A stretch of DNA of 64,000 nt from Caprella mutica (GCA_947561585.1 CANNZV010001176.1:62001-126000); one strand, 5' to 3'; numbered from the stretch's first letter, positions 1-12,026 are shown. Numbers and translations: made by a program. Notes: a model not told the origin generated them from the letters alone.

Positions 1-1800
1 CCTCCTCCTTATTAGTTTTAAACACCTCCCCACCCCCTCCCCTCCCATGTCACCCTCTGGTGAACATCTGTGGTTCATCCCAGGACGCATCCTATGGCAA
101 AGCTCGTGCTACGTACCTAGGTACACACGCGCAAAAATATACAGAGAGACTCACTAGGTACAGACGCCAAAAAGATACGTAGTAAAGTGCCTAGGGTCGT
201 TTCTTTTAATTAAAGAAACAAAACTTTATAGAGTGATAATAAAAGGCTGAAAGTATTTACTTTGCCAGAATAGCTGGAGCAACTACCAAACTTTAGCCAT
301 ACATTTATCTTATTCAAATTATAAGTAGGTATAGCTAGATTACAATATTTGGAATAATCAAATTTCTATAGTTTGTGACTCTTTAATCCTTTAGGTATAT
401 ACTTATGTAAAGTTTTACTATGGATAACTTTATAATATAATATAGTTTTGATGATATATGTGCTATAAGGTGGCAAGATTTAGGTATACTTTGCGATTCC
501 CGATCAAACTAGCTGGATCTAGCTTCTGTCACACTCCTTGGTAGATCTTGGAATACTAATCACTGATATTAATTGATATAATGATTAGTCAGAATGCATG
601 ATTAGAATAACTTATTTCTTGACTTATGAACACTGAATCATTTTGGTAATCCTGCCAAATATCTAAATATGGCCGATTTATCAAACCTAAGAAGATTCAA
701 CATTATGCTAATCTGATTACTGGTAATATCTTAAATCTTAAAAAGTAAAATCTTCAGCTTACCTTTTCTTCTGTGTGATTGCGAAACAAAGTACTAAGAT
801 TTAAGAAGCTAAGGTTAAGTACCTATTTAATCTTTGCTTAAAGTTAAATACTAATTAATCTCATCCAACCAAGGATCTGTGAGTGCTTTTCTAAATGGGT
901 CAGGGCCGTTGGAAAGCGAACCAATGTTGTATTAACGTTTTCTCCACTATCACTACTGAATTAATGTATAGATTGTATGCACATTAGCAAACAAAGAAAT
1001 ACTAGAGGGGTTTTAAAAAAAGACAATATCATTTAAAAGGTTACTAATTTTAAAACTTTAAATTTATGTTTTTAGGAACAGGTTGTGAAATTTTGTATAA
1101 ACTTTAGTTTAAGCAATAGGCACCTAATTACCGTTGGTTTTGCGACCTTTTAAGTTTCTGATACTGATACAGGTAAAGACTACTATAGTTATTCACTAGG
1201 TAACCTCCACACTGCAAAAATAGGTAGCTACTTCAGTATAAAGTTCTCAGTTCAGTTTACTCCGGCTTCCGTAACGCCTTCAGTAACGCCTTCTAAAATC
1301 CGCTTGACCTGATAGCTCATAAATTCCTATAATCAGTTCTAAATACCACATGAGAACAAAAATAATAAAATAAAGATATTGCTAAGTAATTGTGATATTT
1401 TATATTGATCAGATCGTTGGTAGAGAAGGCATTCCTAATTTGTTTCTTGCTGTCTTTCTTTATTTCACAGCTATTAACACAAAGGAAAACCTTTCACTTC
1501 TATATATGTTATCAAAATGTGAATTAGGGAATATATGCATGAATCAATTGATAGTAAATATAGCATGTATATATATCTAACAGTTAAAATGAGTTTCTGT
1601 ATTTAATATTTTCCACCTTTTTTTATAGCTAGGTATACCATATACCTATAGATTTAAATACAAAAATTATGCTTATCTAGTTACCAAGATAAATCATGCT
1701 TCGAATTAATAAACAAACCCATTTAAAATGAGAGCATCTCTACTAATTAACATGTAGTTTGATAAGATATAATATACAAACTTGTAACCTGATCAATTGA
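1..1800. other. Upstream AT-rich DNA, no gene seen
   Basis: I see no convincing exon or structured repeat here. The first 60 bases are pyrimidine-rich (C/T runs); the rest is AT-rich with short open frames of no coding character. It may contain distal regulatory DNA for the neuralized gene downstream, but no specific site can be supported. Confidence 0.4.
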
Positions 1801-2094
1801 GAGAAGTAACTCCTCCCCCTTACCACTCCCCCTTCCTTTCCCTCTTCCCCCACACAGTCAATTTTCATTGAAGGAGCAGCATTTTGAAACAGTGAGAGTC
1901 TGACAGTGTTGAGGTGAGGTGCGTACTCCCCTTTCTCCAGTCACGTTGTTGTTGGCGTCATTCAGTGCCTTCTGAAGATTACATTTGGATCTATACCTCA
2001 ACTGGATTTAGGATGCTATTCTAGCTTCACAAATAGAACACAGTGATTGTATCGATAGTTCTTGTGTTTCAAAAGTTCTAATATTTTAGTCGAA
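1801..2094 (+). promoter_or_regulatory. Probable core promoter and 5' UTR of neuralized
   Basis: A C/T-rich tract (about 1811-1856) is followed by less AT-biased sequence leading without an obvious acceptor to the neuralized ATG at 2095. A TTCAGTG word near 1961-1967 resembles an arthropod initiator (TCAGTY), but no TATA box is placed convincingly before it. The start site is inferred, not seen. In Drosophila neuralized has alternative 5' exons, so further upstream exons could exist outside or within this stretch. Confidence 0.3.
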
Positions 2095-5000
2095 ATGCCT
2101 CCTATTGTCGACACAGACTCCTCAATGCTCGACAACAGCTCGGTGGTGCAGTGCGTCAGCGCCAAACCTATTATCAAAAAAATGAAGGGACTCAAGAAAA
2201 TTAAACGAAAAATGGGACTGAGTAAGTAAACATATGATATATCCAACTAATTTATAAGACTGTTAAGAACTTAAGTCCGATAACTGAGCCAGATCTATGA
2301 TCAGCACTTTATATCTTTAAAATTCTACTTATTAATCAAGATTATTCGTCATCAGATTCATCATTGGCTATACAAATATAGGTAATTTTATTTAAACATA
2401 TTGAATGCTGTAAAATATATAGAAAATTTCGTTACATTTTTTAAAAACCTGGCCTGACACTGGTCATCATTTTGCCTCTATGTCGGGACACTTGTCATCA
2501 TTTTGCCTCTATGTCGGGACACTGGTTATCATTTTGCCTCCTTGTCGGGACACTGGTTATCATTTTGCCTCCTTGTCGGGACACTGGTTATCATTTTGCC
2601 TCCTTGTCGGGACACTGGTTATCATTTTGCCTCCTTGTCGGGACACTGGCTATCATTTTGTCTCTTTGTCGGAACACTGGTTATCATTTTGTCTCTTTGT
2701 CGGAACACTGGTTATCATTTTACCTCTTTCTCTGAACACTGGTTATCATTTTTAAACTTTATATGGCAGTACCAATCAATCACAGAAAACTTAGTCTAGG
2801 AATAACTCAGTCAATAGGTGCTTACTAGTAAAAAGAGTACGCTTTTTCTATCCATAATTTAGAGTATCGCATTCTTGTTATTTAACACTGTGGCTCATTG
2901 TTTCAAGGGAAGTCTATACTCCAAGGTGGGCTAACCACTTCCGACCAAACTACAAAAAGTAGGCACGAGAACTTATGCAGAGACACAAAGTAGGTATGAG
3001 ACTTAGGCACAAAGTAGGTATGAGGAATTAGGCTTATTCCAATGGTGGCTCATTCCTATGTCCCAAAATCCCAAACATGGATATTATTTGTCCGGAGCTT
3101 GTACAGAGCACATGTGTTGTCTTGCAGTGTGAAGAAAATATAGTGTTTCGAAAATATCAATTCCACAATGGGTAAATATTTGATTGCAATTCTATAATAC
3201 TTTCATGTTTATAGGTACAGTTTCATATTTAATAGGTTGAATATTCATCCATCAAAGTTATGTGATAGTGAACAAAGAAAATATAACGCGGTATCTACTC
3301 TCAAAGTAGATGTTCATATTGATTATGATGGATCAACCTGATGATTGATTTTGAAGGTCGGATAGGTTAGCATCCACTTTCCAAGTACTTTGAGTGTCTG
3401 TTTCCCAAACTACAGTATTTCCATATTAGGTAGATAAATGTTTCAGTTTAAAAGTCTACGCAAGTGTCCCGTACCTTTCTAAACGTCACCGTGCCATGTG
3501 TTTTTATTTACGTACCAGTAGACATCTTTGTTACGTATTATTGAGCCAGAACTTGTATATCGTTATTAGGGTTGTGATAATATGCTTTTAAAATCATATA
3601 TTTTGAAAATATTATAGACGGAGAGAATTAAAGAGTATTGAATGGTTCTACACCAGCGGTATATAGTATTCGATACCATTTCATTTCGTCTATGATATTC
3701 TTAAGATCTATGATTTTAAAAGCATATTGTCACAACCATAGTAATAAGCTAATATATATCGTAAAATTTCCTCCTTTATCTTAATTTGAAATATAGTTTA
3801 TCCTATATTTATCAATCGTAATAGTTTTCTAAACTTTACAATTGTCTGAATGGTACCAAGTATTTACTTCACTGATGGTACACACGAACATACTAACGTA
3901 CGCGGCAAAGTTTCCTTTGTTTACGTACTAGCTACCTAGCTACTAAACTAGGGTAAGTTACTAATCATCGACCGGTTCCACATTTTCGGTCATCAGAAAG
4001 ATAACGATATAATGATTATTTTAGTTGGTATCCATGATACCTACAGGTAGCTATCATGGATACCAATCTAAATTAAATAATTATTCTTTATAATATTTTC
4101 TTATTACACCGGAAATGTGAAACTGACCAATAATTCGTAACATATCCTACCTACCATGTGGCGGCACGTACTATACTGCAATTAAACATTCCACCATTTA
4201 GAAACTGTAAATACTGATTTTATCAGCAATCTATATAATCTATTACTTATTTTTCTGCATTACCTAATTACGATATTATATTTCAAAGCAAGGTATTGTA
4301 TTTTCTTAGCGGTTTAACTGTTTCAAATTACCGTATCACTGATACTCTTTGTATTGTATCAGTATAACGTATCCATGATACACTAAATCGTATCACGTTT
4401 AGTTACTGCAGTTTAAATTAAGTATAATTTCTATGAGAAATTCACACGAGAATTCAAATGTAACTACTACTCTAGCCTTGGTTCACAGTTATGTCTTGAG
4501 GTGCTATTGCTTAGAGTATCGATAGGAATTAGAGTCTTGTGAACTGTAATCACTGCAGTAATTACTGTTCAATGGAAAGTATTTATATTCTTTTCATGGC
4601 TGTCTGTGTGATTTGACGACTTTATTCATATTAGTAACAGTAACGCAATTAAATAATGTACATAACCATGCTAACTTTAATAGCTAATTAATATGAATAT
4701 TGTGTACTAAGTCAATCTTTCTATTTCAGGTCCTCGTATCACTGATGCTGCCGTTCTTCCCGAATCTCCCATCTTCTTCCACGCCTGCTGCGGTGACAAT
4801 GTTCGTATTTGCCACGATGGACTCGTCGCCAGACGAACTCAGAGCTTCTGCAAAGGCATCGCTTTCTCCCACAGACCTGTAAAGATTAACGAAAAAGTCT
4901 GCATTCGACTTTTAGAAGTGTCTAACAACTGGTCAGGAGTCGTGCGATTCGGTTTTACGTCCATCAACCCCAGTAACCTGGACAACTCTTTGCCCCGATA

Positions 5001-6489
5001 CGTCTGTCCGGATCTCACCAATCGGGTTGGTTTCTGGGCGAAAGCCTTGCCTGAAAAGTTTGGCCAGATGGGTAACATCGTGCATTTCAGTGTCAACTCA
5101 GCAGGAGATCTGCTCTATGGAGTCAACAATAAGGATGAAGGAGTGTTTTTGACCGGTTTAGAGACCAAGGCACCAATGTGGGTCATGTTGGACATTTACG
5201 GCAACTCTACCGCTGTTCAGTTTGTCAACCCTAACAATATGTCCACCACAACAGTCTCCAATAGAAATAACAGTCAGACTAGCTGCAGTGCCTCTATCAA
5301 TGCAGATGAAAAGCTTATTGCAGTTGAACAGATGAGACAAATATCTGCTGCTAGAGAAACAATGAGAATAAAAGAAACTAACGACTTTTCCGTGATCAGG
5401 GCGGTGCACCACGAGTCTTCGCCTGATAAACTTGCTCTGAAGTATAACCACGAGTACGTTTATTCATCCCTTTCATTCCATCTTACCAAGGGTGCTAATA
5501 TTACGTACAGAGACAGCAAACGATCTGTAGCTATTAGGAAATTCAACACAATCGACCACGGTTATGTTTTCACGGAACGACCAATGAGGGTCGGAGAAGT
5601 TATAGTCATTCAAATACTGGACCAAGACAGTGAGTACAACGGAGCCCTATCCTTTGGTGTGACATCTGCTCATCCAAATGCCTTAAATTCAACAGATTTA
5701 CCGAGTGAGAGCGAGTTACTGCTTGACAGACCTGAGTACTGGGCTATACAGACCAACATTGGCGCCAACGCTAGTGTGGGCGATGAAATAAAGTTCGCGT
5801 TTCTCCCTGACGGAAGAGTCAAGATGACAATCAATGACAATGTTTCCAAGACTCTGATGTTTGTGGACACTTCCTTGAGACTCTACGCTTTCTTCGATAT
5901 CTACGGCGCTACTACTAAGATAAGAATGGTTGGAACTGCCAAGGTACCAAGGTGCATCTCCGAACTTAACGATAATGAAATCAGACCGGAAGGAACCCTA
6001 AAGAGATTGCGTAAGTAAATCTTTTTCTATTAAATTGAAATTTCTTTATATTTTTGCTCATTTAGTTGTGCAATTCCGTAACTGTATTGACGGTGATACT
6101 TACGATTTTTTTTTCTTACAGGTGACACTCTCGTCGTAGCTCCAAGCTCTTACTCCGCCATGGACACCAGTCCCCTCTCCAGGGAAATATCCCGAAAAGA
6201 CCTCCTCTCCCCTCCCCCACAAATGGTCCATCTTCCCCCCGGTCCAGACTCCAACAAAATGTCAATTCACCCGATGATGGTGTCCCGTGACCCCGTTAAA
6301 ACCCCCTTAGAATCACGCACGGAGTGTTCAATCTGTTTCGAAAACCCTATCAACGCCGTGCTGTACAGCTGTGGTCACATGTGTATGTGCTATGACTGCG
6401 CTATGAAGCTTTTCGTGGGAAAAGGGGAAGGACTTTGTCCTATCTGCCGGGCACCAATCAAAGATGTCATCCGGACCTACAAGTCTTAG
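2095..6489 (+). CDS. neur: Neuralized E3 ubiquitin ligase (three coding exons)
   Basis: Join 2095-2221, 4730-6010, 6122-6489: 1,776 nt, 591 residues plus TAG. All junctions are GT-AG with GTAAGT donors (2222, 6011) and pyrimidine-rich acceptors; both introns lie after the first base of a codon and the frame is kept. The N-terminus has a Lys-rich stretch (about residues 28-40, KMKGLKKIKRKMGL) as in fly Neuralized, where the basic region binds phosphoinositides. NHR1 spans about residues 57-210 (SNNWSGVVRFGFTS, LDIYGNS), NHR2 about 288-443 (NGALSFGVTS, FFDIYGATTKIR). The RING is C3HC4: Cys538, 541, 553, His555, Cys559, 562, 575, 578, followed by the typical IKDVIRTY tail. The family ubiquitinates Delta/Serrate at the plasma membrane to drive ligand endocytosis in Notch signalling; NHR domains bind ligand and Bearded proteins. 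The product is shorter than fly Neur (about 750 residues), mainly from a short N-terminus and linkers. Confidence 0.96.
2454..2752. repeat. 31-bp minisatellite in neuralized intron 1
   Basis: About 9.6 head-to-tail copies of a 31-bp unit containing GGGACACTGGTTATCATTTT. Because 31 is not a multiple of three the array stays open in all three plus frames, giving three overlapping pseudo-ORFs. The central units are almost identical; the outer units drift (GGAACACTGG to the right). It starts about 230 bp after the exon 1 donor. Confidence 0.93.
3568..3739. mobile_element. Palindromic MITE, TGTGAC family, copy 1
   Basis: About 172 bp with terminal inverted repeats AGGGTTGTGATAATATGC and GCATATTGTCACAACC, followed inward by TTTTAAAATCAT on both sides. 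The middle contains AGAGTATTGAATGGTTCTAC and GGTATATAGTATTCGATACC. Four more copies lie at 12505, 57017, 59464 and 59655. No coding capacity. Located in neuralized intron 1. Confidence 0.85.
3950..4150. mobile_element. Palindromic MITE, GGTAAG family
   Basis: About 200 bp. Left end GGGTAAGTTACTAATCATCG then CCGGTTCCACATTTTCGG; the right end is its degenerate complement (CCGGAAATGTGAAACTGACC). The centre is a strong dyad, TTGGTATCCATGATACC against GGTAGCTATCATGGATACC (about 4025-4065). Related ends occur near 16855, 29460, 53940 and 54100. Sits in neuralized intron 1. Confidence 0.75.
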
Positions 6490-6770
6490 CGACGTTACTT
6501 TCTCCTAGACTTTAACCAAAGAAACTTATGAATTTCCACTGAGTATCACAGATACTTAGATTAGCTATATGCTATTGCGTTTCATGGATACGCTCTTGTC
6601 ATGTGCTACTAAGTATCAAGGATACTTCAAGAACCTGTTCACTATAGTGGTACCAGGATACCAAACTTGAAAACCTCTGTCACCTTCTAAAGTTGGACTC
6701 CTTTATTTCTCTCTGTATAGTTTGACTTTATATATATAGGATTAATGCCAAATAAACTGAGATAATATTT
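6490..6770 (+). other. neur: neuralized 3' UTR with poly(A) signal
   Basis: AT-rich sequence after the TAG at 6487-6489, with an AATAAA hexamer at 6751-6756 as the nearest likely cleavage signal; a second AATAAA lies at 7882. The UTR carries palindromic GTATC-N3-GATAC words at 6543-6555 and 6613-6625 that also occur in intron 1. The true 3' end is inferred. Confidence 0.5.
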
Positions 6771-7130
6771 TAGACGATCTGAGACTTCTTGACGACATCT
6801 TTAGGTTAATTTATTTAATTACAGTGGTTTGGGATGGTGTCTTATATGCATTTTATATTCCGAAAGCTAAAGTAAGAGATGAGGAATGACTTCTTCCATT
6901 GTATCTAATATAGCTTTTAAATCTAGTCCATGTATTTAACTGTTTTTTCTTAAGGCTAGTGTAGCTGTGTGTGAATTAATGGAGATAATATTTAGTCAAA
7001 AGCTATAGTTTTGTATCATTGTAATATAATGTATGTAGATTGTGGCACAAAATATGTGTATGATTGTATAGTTGTTACATTAGTTCTTAAAGACCTACCT
7101 AGTCAATAGTATTACCATAGGTACATTGTG

Positions 7131-7372
7131 TACCTTACTATCTCCTCTTCATTTTCCTCTTCCATCTGTGAGTGCAGCCACCGGTGCTTGTGTCCCTTTT
7201 CGTCACATTCCTTGTGACTGCATTCACGGAGTAGCTTTTCTGCATCCATGAGCATTGTCACCGACTTTGGTAGGTGATTTTGTTTATGTAGCCACTTTCC
7301 TTTCTGACTGCTTCTTCCAGTCCCTTTTATTTAATTCCTTTTGACGTCAGCTAAATGGTTGTAGCAGACGTT
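7131..7372 (+). repeat. Retroposon family S, truncated copy
   Basis: Matches the family that recurs at 17759, 19787, 20428, 37723 and 38190. Shared words include CTCTTCATTTTCCTCTTCCA, GCCACCGGTGCTTGTGTCCC and GCATTCACGGAGTAGCTTTT. It lacks the 5' half and ends near a CAGACGTTAATT tail, in the sense orientation deduced from the tail and target duplication of the copy at 20428. Lies just beyond the neuralized 3' UTR. Confidence 0.8.
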
Positions 7373-7933
7373 AATTAATTCCCTATTAAATTAACTTCTA
7401 ATAAACTACACCTTCTTTTTCTGTTCCCTAATGTGCTTAATTTAAATTATTATTTTGATCTCTCTTGCACTACAATAACCAAAGGAAAATCTAACTAATA
7501 AACATTTAAGTTTTTCTCTACGTTTTGAGTTTAAGATTTTCTTCAGATATCTTCCATTTCTGTACCATTTCGGATGTTTCCTGTAAATAATGATAATTAT
7601 TTCTATGGTTATACTTATTGTTGAAATCTTTACTACTTTTCTAAAGGTGAATTAAATATCTGAATAATTTTAAATTGTTTTTTCTATTCCTCTAAAACTT
7701 TTTTTTAAAGTTAGGTTGTTGTAAGTTGATGGGATATGTCAAATGACTAATGTTACGTATCATTTTACCACGGTTGATGATGTCATCCGTTTTTGAAAAA
7801 TACTATGCACATTTTAGTATTAATAGTGGGATTTTATTTTACTGTAATGGGTAGGGTTTTTATGTTCTTCGGCATATTAGAAATAAAGCCTATTTTTTTT
7901 GTTCAAAAATATATTCTCTTATAAAAAGTATGG

Positions 7934-8845
7934 TCGAGTTGCGAAATACGACTCCTTTGAAAAACGAAAATTCGATCAGACTACTCTCTTAAAATATTCT
8001 GACATGTGTTAAGTAGGGTTGTGACATCATGCACTAAATAACATGCCATTGAAGCAATGCACTTATGCTCTAAAAGGCATACACTTAAGCTCTGAAACAT
8101 GCTACTAAAGCTTTATTGCATGTATTTTGTATTTACATTTAGGTTAGTTAGTCCACTTTTTTCGCCATTTTCTTTGCATGTACTTTGAAAAAAGTGTAGG
8201 TACATTGTTTGGTAGGACTATGTAAAAACATTCAGATATTAAATAATATCTTAATTGTCTTTTTTTATGAAATGTTTATAGGTATAGAAGTTTTGGGAGT
8301 GGAAAAAGTTATATTAAATAAAACAATAATTCAGATTTTCATTATTTAAAAAAAAAATTAAGTAACAGAGGGAAACTTTCAATTTGTATTACCTTAGTGA
8401 AGTATACTAAATAGTGAATATTAAATTAATTTAAATACTACCTACCGTAAACATGCATATGAAAACCAACTAAAACTCAAATAACAATAACATAACGGCA
8501 AAAACAGATAACTTATATCTAAGTAGCATTGCATTTTATGACTAGACAGACAAGTCTAGAAAAATATGCAGCATGCGATTAAAAAGAGAATGCATGCATA
8601 TTGCATGAATGCAGCCTGCTTTTAAGAATGAGTGCATGCGGCATGCTTTTTATGCCACGTCACAACCCTAGTAATAAAGAGACAACTAAAACTTAGTTTA
8701 GGTTTCATTTAAAAAATTTAGTTCATTCTAAATCGTAGTTTTGGTTATATGTATAAATTTCCTAACCTAATCATATCATAAACCTAACCTAATAACCAAG
8801 CTATTATCCTATGATATTTTGCAAGGAGTCGTGTTTCGCAACTGG
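7934..8845. mobile_element. Inverted-repeat element with GAGTTGCGAAATACGACTCC ends
   Basis: About 910 bp. The left end GAGTTGCGAAATACGACTCC (7935-7954) is the complement of the right end GGAGTCGTGTTTCGCAACT (8825-8843) apart from one or two bases. Further copies of the right-end word occur at 9432, 11240 and 11302. Another element (8015-8669) is nested inside. No transposase is seen; superfamily unknown. Confidence 0.6.
8015..8669. mobile_element. 655-bp inverted-repeat element related to the TGTGAC family
   Basis: Begins AGGGTTGTGACATCATGC and ends GCCACGTCACAACCCT, the same outer ends as the short TGTGAC MITEs but with a different, longer interior. Both subterminal zones are crowded with TGCATG/GCATGC words, which could be binding sites for a transposase; this is inference. 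No open frame of note. Confidence 0.65.
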
Positions 8846-9456
8846 GGTATAAAGGCAGTCTTTTAAATTCATTGATCCGACTCCTCACATGGTAATTAAA
8901 TCGTATCTCTTTAGTATTCCTACACAAAGAAAACAGTTTACTCATATCTAATGGGTCACCAAATTATGCTTTGAATCAATTCATTACGTGAGTTGGTTGG
9001 ACTTTATTCATGTTTTCACGTGTGTTAAAACAACTATGATGTGGTGTGTCATCAAATATTAGTTAATTCAATTCATTTTATAGATTGAATCAACTTACTA
9101 TGAGAGTAAAAAGTTACTTTTTTGAGAATTTTAAAGTATGTTGAAACAACTATGACAGAGTGTATTGTAGTAACTCACAAAGACTGTTAATCCAATATAT
9201 CTGGTGTCTAAGTTAACTTACTTTGCAAGTTGGCTACTATTTTTTTAAGTTTAGGAGTGAGTCAAAACGACTGTTTTTTTTAACCCACGTCAATTTAACT
9301 ACTTTTAAATATTACCTGCAACTCACCACGTAGGTAGGCGCAAAAATAACCCATTCATATGAGTCAAAACAAATCAAATTTGATTTGATTCAACTAATCC
9401 TTTCTCTGTGTGTACGGGGAAAAATTCAAGGGAGTCGCTTTTCGTGACAGCTATAC

Positions 9457-11150
9457 AGGGGGTCCCAGAAAAAAGGAAACCCATTTTCAAATTAGTTTAT
9501 TTTAGAAAATATTAAAACTATAAGAATTCTGAAAACACTGTTTTATACGTTTACACTTTCTGCATCCCTTGTGAAAAATTAATAATGTTACAACAAAAAT
9601 TAAAAATGCTGCAGCGAATTTAGCAGAAGGAAAAAAAAGTCCTTGTGCGGGCACGATATATTTCTTAAACATCCGGTAGTATTAAAAATTAAATCCTAAG
9701 GTTTATTACAAATAAGAGACAAATTAAAGTGATTTATTAACATTGGAACCGCAATACTTATTTCCAAGGTGTAAGGTTAATTTCCCTCGACATGTCCTCC
9801 ATTTCTTTCTACACATAATTGCAGCCTTTTTCTCATTCCAGCAAAAACTCTTTTAACTAAATCCGGATTTTCTTTTAGTAAATTAACTTCGTTTACAATT
9901 CTCTCTCTCAAATCGTCTGTGTTTTCTGGAGGAGAAAAGTACACTTTGCTCTTGAGGTGTCCCCAAAGGAAAAAATCGCACGGTGTCAAGTCCGGCGATC
10001 TGGGCGGCCACTCAATTGGATGGTTCAGTGCAATAATGCGATCGTTGAAATTATCATGTAGCAATTCTTGAACTGCACGACTTCTATGTGCTGGAGCACC
10101 ATCCTGAAACCACCATAGCCTATTAAATCTGTTTGGATAAATTTGATGCAGCTCAGGAATTATTCTTTCTGTAATTAGGTTTAAGTATTTATCTCCATTC
10201 ATATTATTTTCGTAGAAGATAGGGCCCACAAGTCGTCCGTTTCCACACATTCCCATCTATACAGAAACTTTCTCCCTGCACATTGTTACGTCGAAGTTGA
10301 AATTTGGAGGATTATTTCTTGGTGCATACTGGCGAATGTTATAATTATTGACTCTTCCATTCATATGAAATGCTGCTTCATCACCAATCACGATGTCTTC
10401 TACGAAGCGAGCATTTTTTTGCAGAAACCAATTTGAAAAATTTAGGCGGCGAGGTAAATCCGGTTCTAATAGTTCATGCCGTACATGAATCTTGTAAGCA
10501 TGATACCTTACATCGTTTTTAACAATCCGGTTAAATGTGCTTTTACTGATGTCCAACCCGTTCCTTCTCGTTGATATTTTTGAATTCTCAATTAGCTTTT
10601 CACGAACACGATTAATGTTCTCCCTTGTTCGTTCTGTTCTCCTGCAACCCGATCGCTCTCTGTTTAAATTCGAAGTTGTTCCTTCAGTTTTGAACTTATT
10701 AACATTTGTCCATATGGTCTTCTTAGTTGGCGAAGCTTTTTCCGGAAAGCGTTGTTCAAAATCTTGTTGAACCAGTTTAAAGCTTCCAGTTCTTAAAAAA
10801 CTTGTCACCACAAAAACTCGTTGTTCTTTTGAGAGTTGCATTTTGGGGTTTTGAAATATGCAATAAAAATTACCGTGTTAAAATTAAAAATTCCTGATTT
10901 TATTATTGGTATCCATTGTATCATGAATACAAACTAACAAATTTTGTTTTGTTTGTTTGGTATCATCAACGGACCAAAAATGAGGACTTCCTCGCGCAAG
11001 CACTTTTTTTTCCTTCTGCTAAATTCGCTGCAGCATTTTTAATTTTTGTTGTAACATTATTAATTTTTCACAAGGGATGCAGAAAGTGTAAACGTATAAA
11101 ACAGTGTTTTCAGAATTCTTATAGTTTTAATATTTTCTAAAATAAACTAA
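9457..11150 (-). mobile_element. mariner-like (IS630/Tc1/mariner) transposon, DD41D type
   Basis: Left end follows a TA at 9455-9456 and starts CAGGGGGTCCCAGAAAAAAG. Long inverted repeats (about 9490-9650 and 10975-11150) flank a transposase on the minus strand; shared words include TACACTTTCTGCATCCCTTG and AGCGAATTTAGCAGAAGG. The outermost 30 or so bases are missing or unrecognisable on the right, so this copy is probably immobile on its own. Confidence 0.85.
9777..10841 (-). pseudogene. mariner-like transposase with one in-frame stop
   Basis: Reading leftwards from ATG at 10839-10841, a frame of 354 codons is broken only by TAG at 10257-10259. The surrounding sequence (VSV-stop-MGMCGNGRL) fits the usual Trp of this family, so a single TGG to TAG change is the simplest explanation. 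The N-terminus resembles the HTH region of insect mariner-like transposases (SKEQRVFVVTSFLRTGSF). The catalytic triad is visible: Asp154 (IGDEAAF), Asp247 (FQDGAPAH) and Asp289 (DLTPCDFFLWG), with 41 residues between the last two, the DD41D spacing described for rosa/Visitor-type elements rather than the DD34D of classical mariner. The enzyme would cut and paste its own element. Decay is slight, so the insertion is fairly recent. Confidence 0.9.
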
Positions 11151-11239
11151 TTCAATAATAATTAGAATAAATATAATAACAAATTTTTGTATCATAGTTA
11201 CATAGATCGAGTTGTCGTATATAATTTTTATATTTGAAA

Positions 11240-11322
11240 GGTGTCGTATTCCATGACAGCCATCATTAAAAACACACAAAAACTCTTATTTTCAATTGGA
11301 GGGAGTCGTATTTCGCAACTGG
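11240..11322. repeat. Two more copies of the GGAGTCGTATTTCGCAACTG end
   Basis: GGTGTCGTATTCCATGACAG at 11240-11259 is a diverged version, and GGAGTCGTATTTCGCAACTG at 11302-11321 is a near-perfect version, of the right end of the element at 7934-8845. A further diverged one at 9432-9456 directly abuts the mariner insertion. The last could pair with the left end at 7935 to define a larger, about 3.4 kb, composite. Confidence 0.6.
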
Positions 11323-12026
11323 GCCAATAAATATATTCTTTTCATGAGTAAATAATATTTTTCATAAGTCATGAACTATGAAAATTTTCTGTTCTGAGAT
11401 ACGCCATTTAAGCAAAATTTTCCTAGATTCAACTAAAAAAATATATATCTACAAAATACAATGGGTATTTTAAAAGGTATTTTAAAAGACCGTTGCCCAA
11501 TAATACATGTCAACATTATTGGAACGTACCCTAGGTACTAAAGGTTCAATATTGTAAAGTTTCATAAATTAATGTTACAAAATGTAGTTACATTTAATCG
11601 TAACAACTGTTCAACGTTACTTAGTAGTTAAAATTCAAAATTTAACCTTTTTATTAACCCAATATTGCAGTAACTGAACTTTTTCAGACGATGTACACTA
11701 CACATTGAATCCAAGTGTTTTAATTTTAGTTAAACGGTTTATTTAAACACTTCAAAGATTTCATTGTACCAAAACATGAGATTAGCATCCAAATGTGATT
11801 TAAGGGGCTTGCTAATTTCCGTAATCATGTTTATTAATCGAATTACAGCACTTTTATGAATTGAGCATATAAAGCATAATTGAGAATAATAATAATATAA
11901 AGCATATTTTTAGAGAATATAAAGCATATTTCAGAGTATTAAAGAATATATTTAGATAATATGGAGAATATTTTTCCAAAGAATATATAAAGCATATTTC
12001 AAAGAGAATATTATCACAACCCTAAT

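Noticed and set aside
4839..5870. Minus-strand frames of 66-97 codons
   Set aside because: They are antisense shadows of neuralized exon 2.
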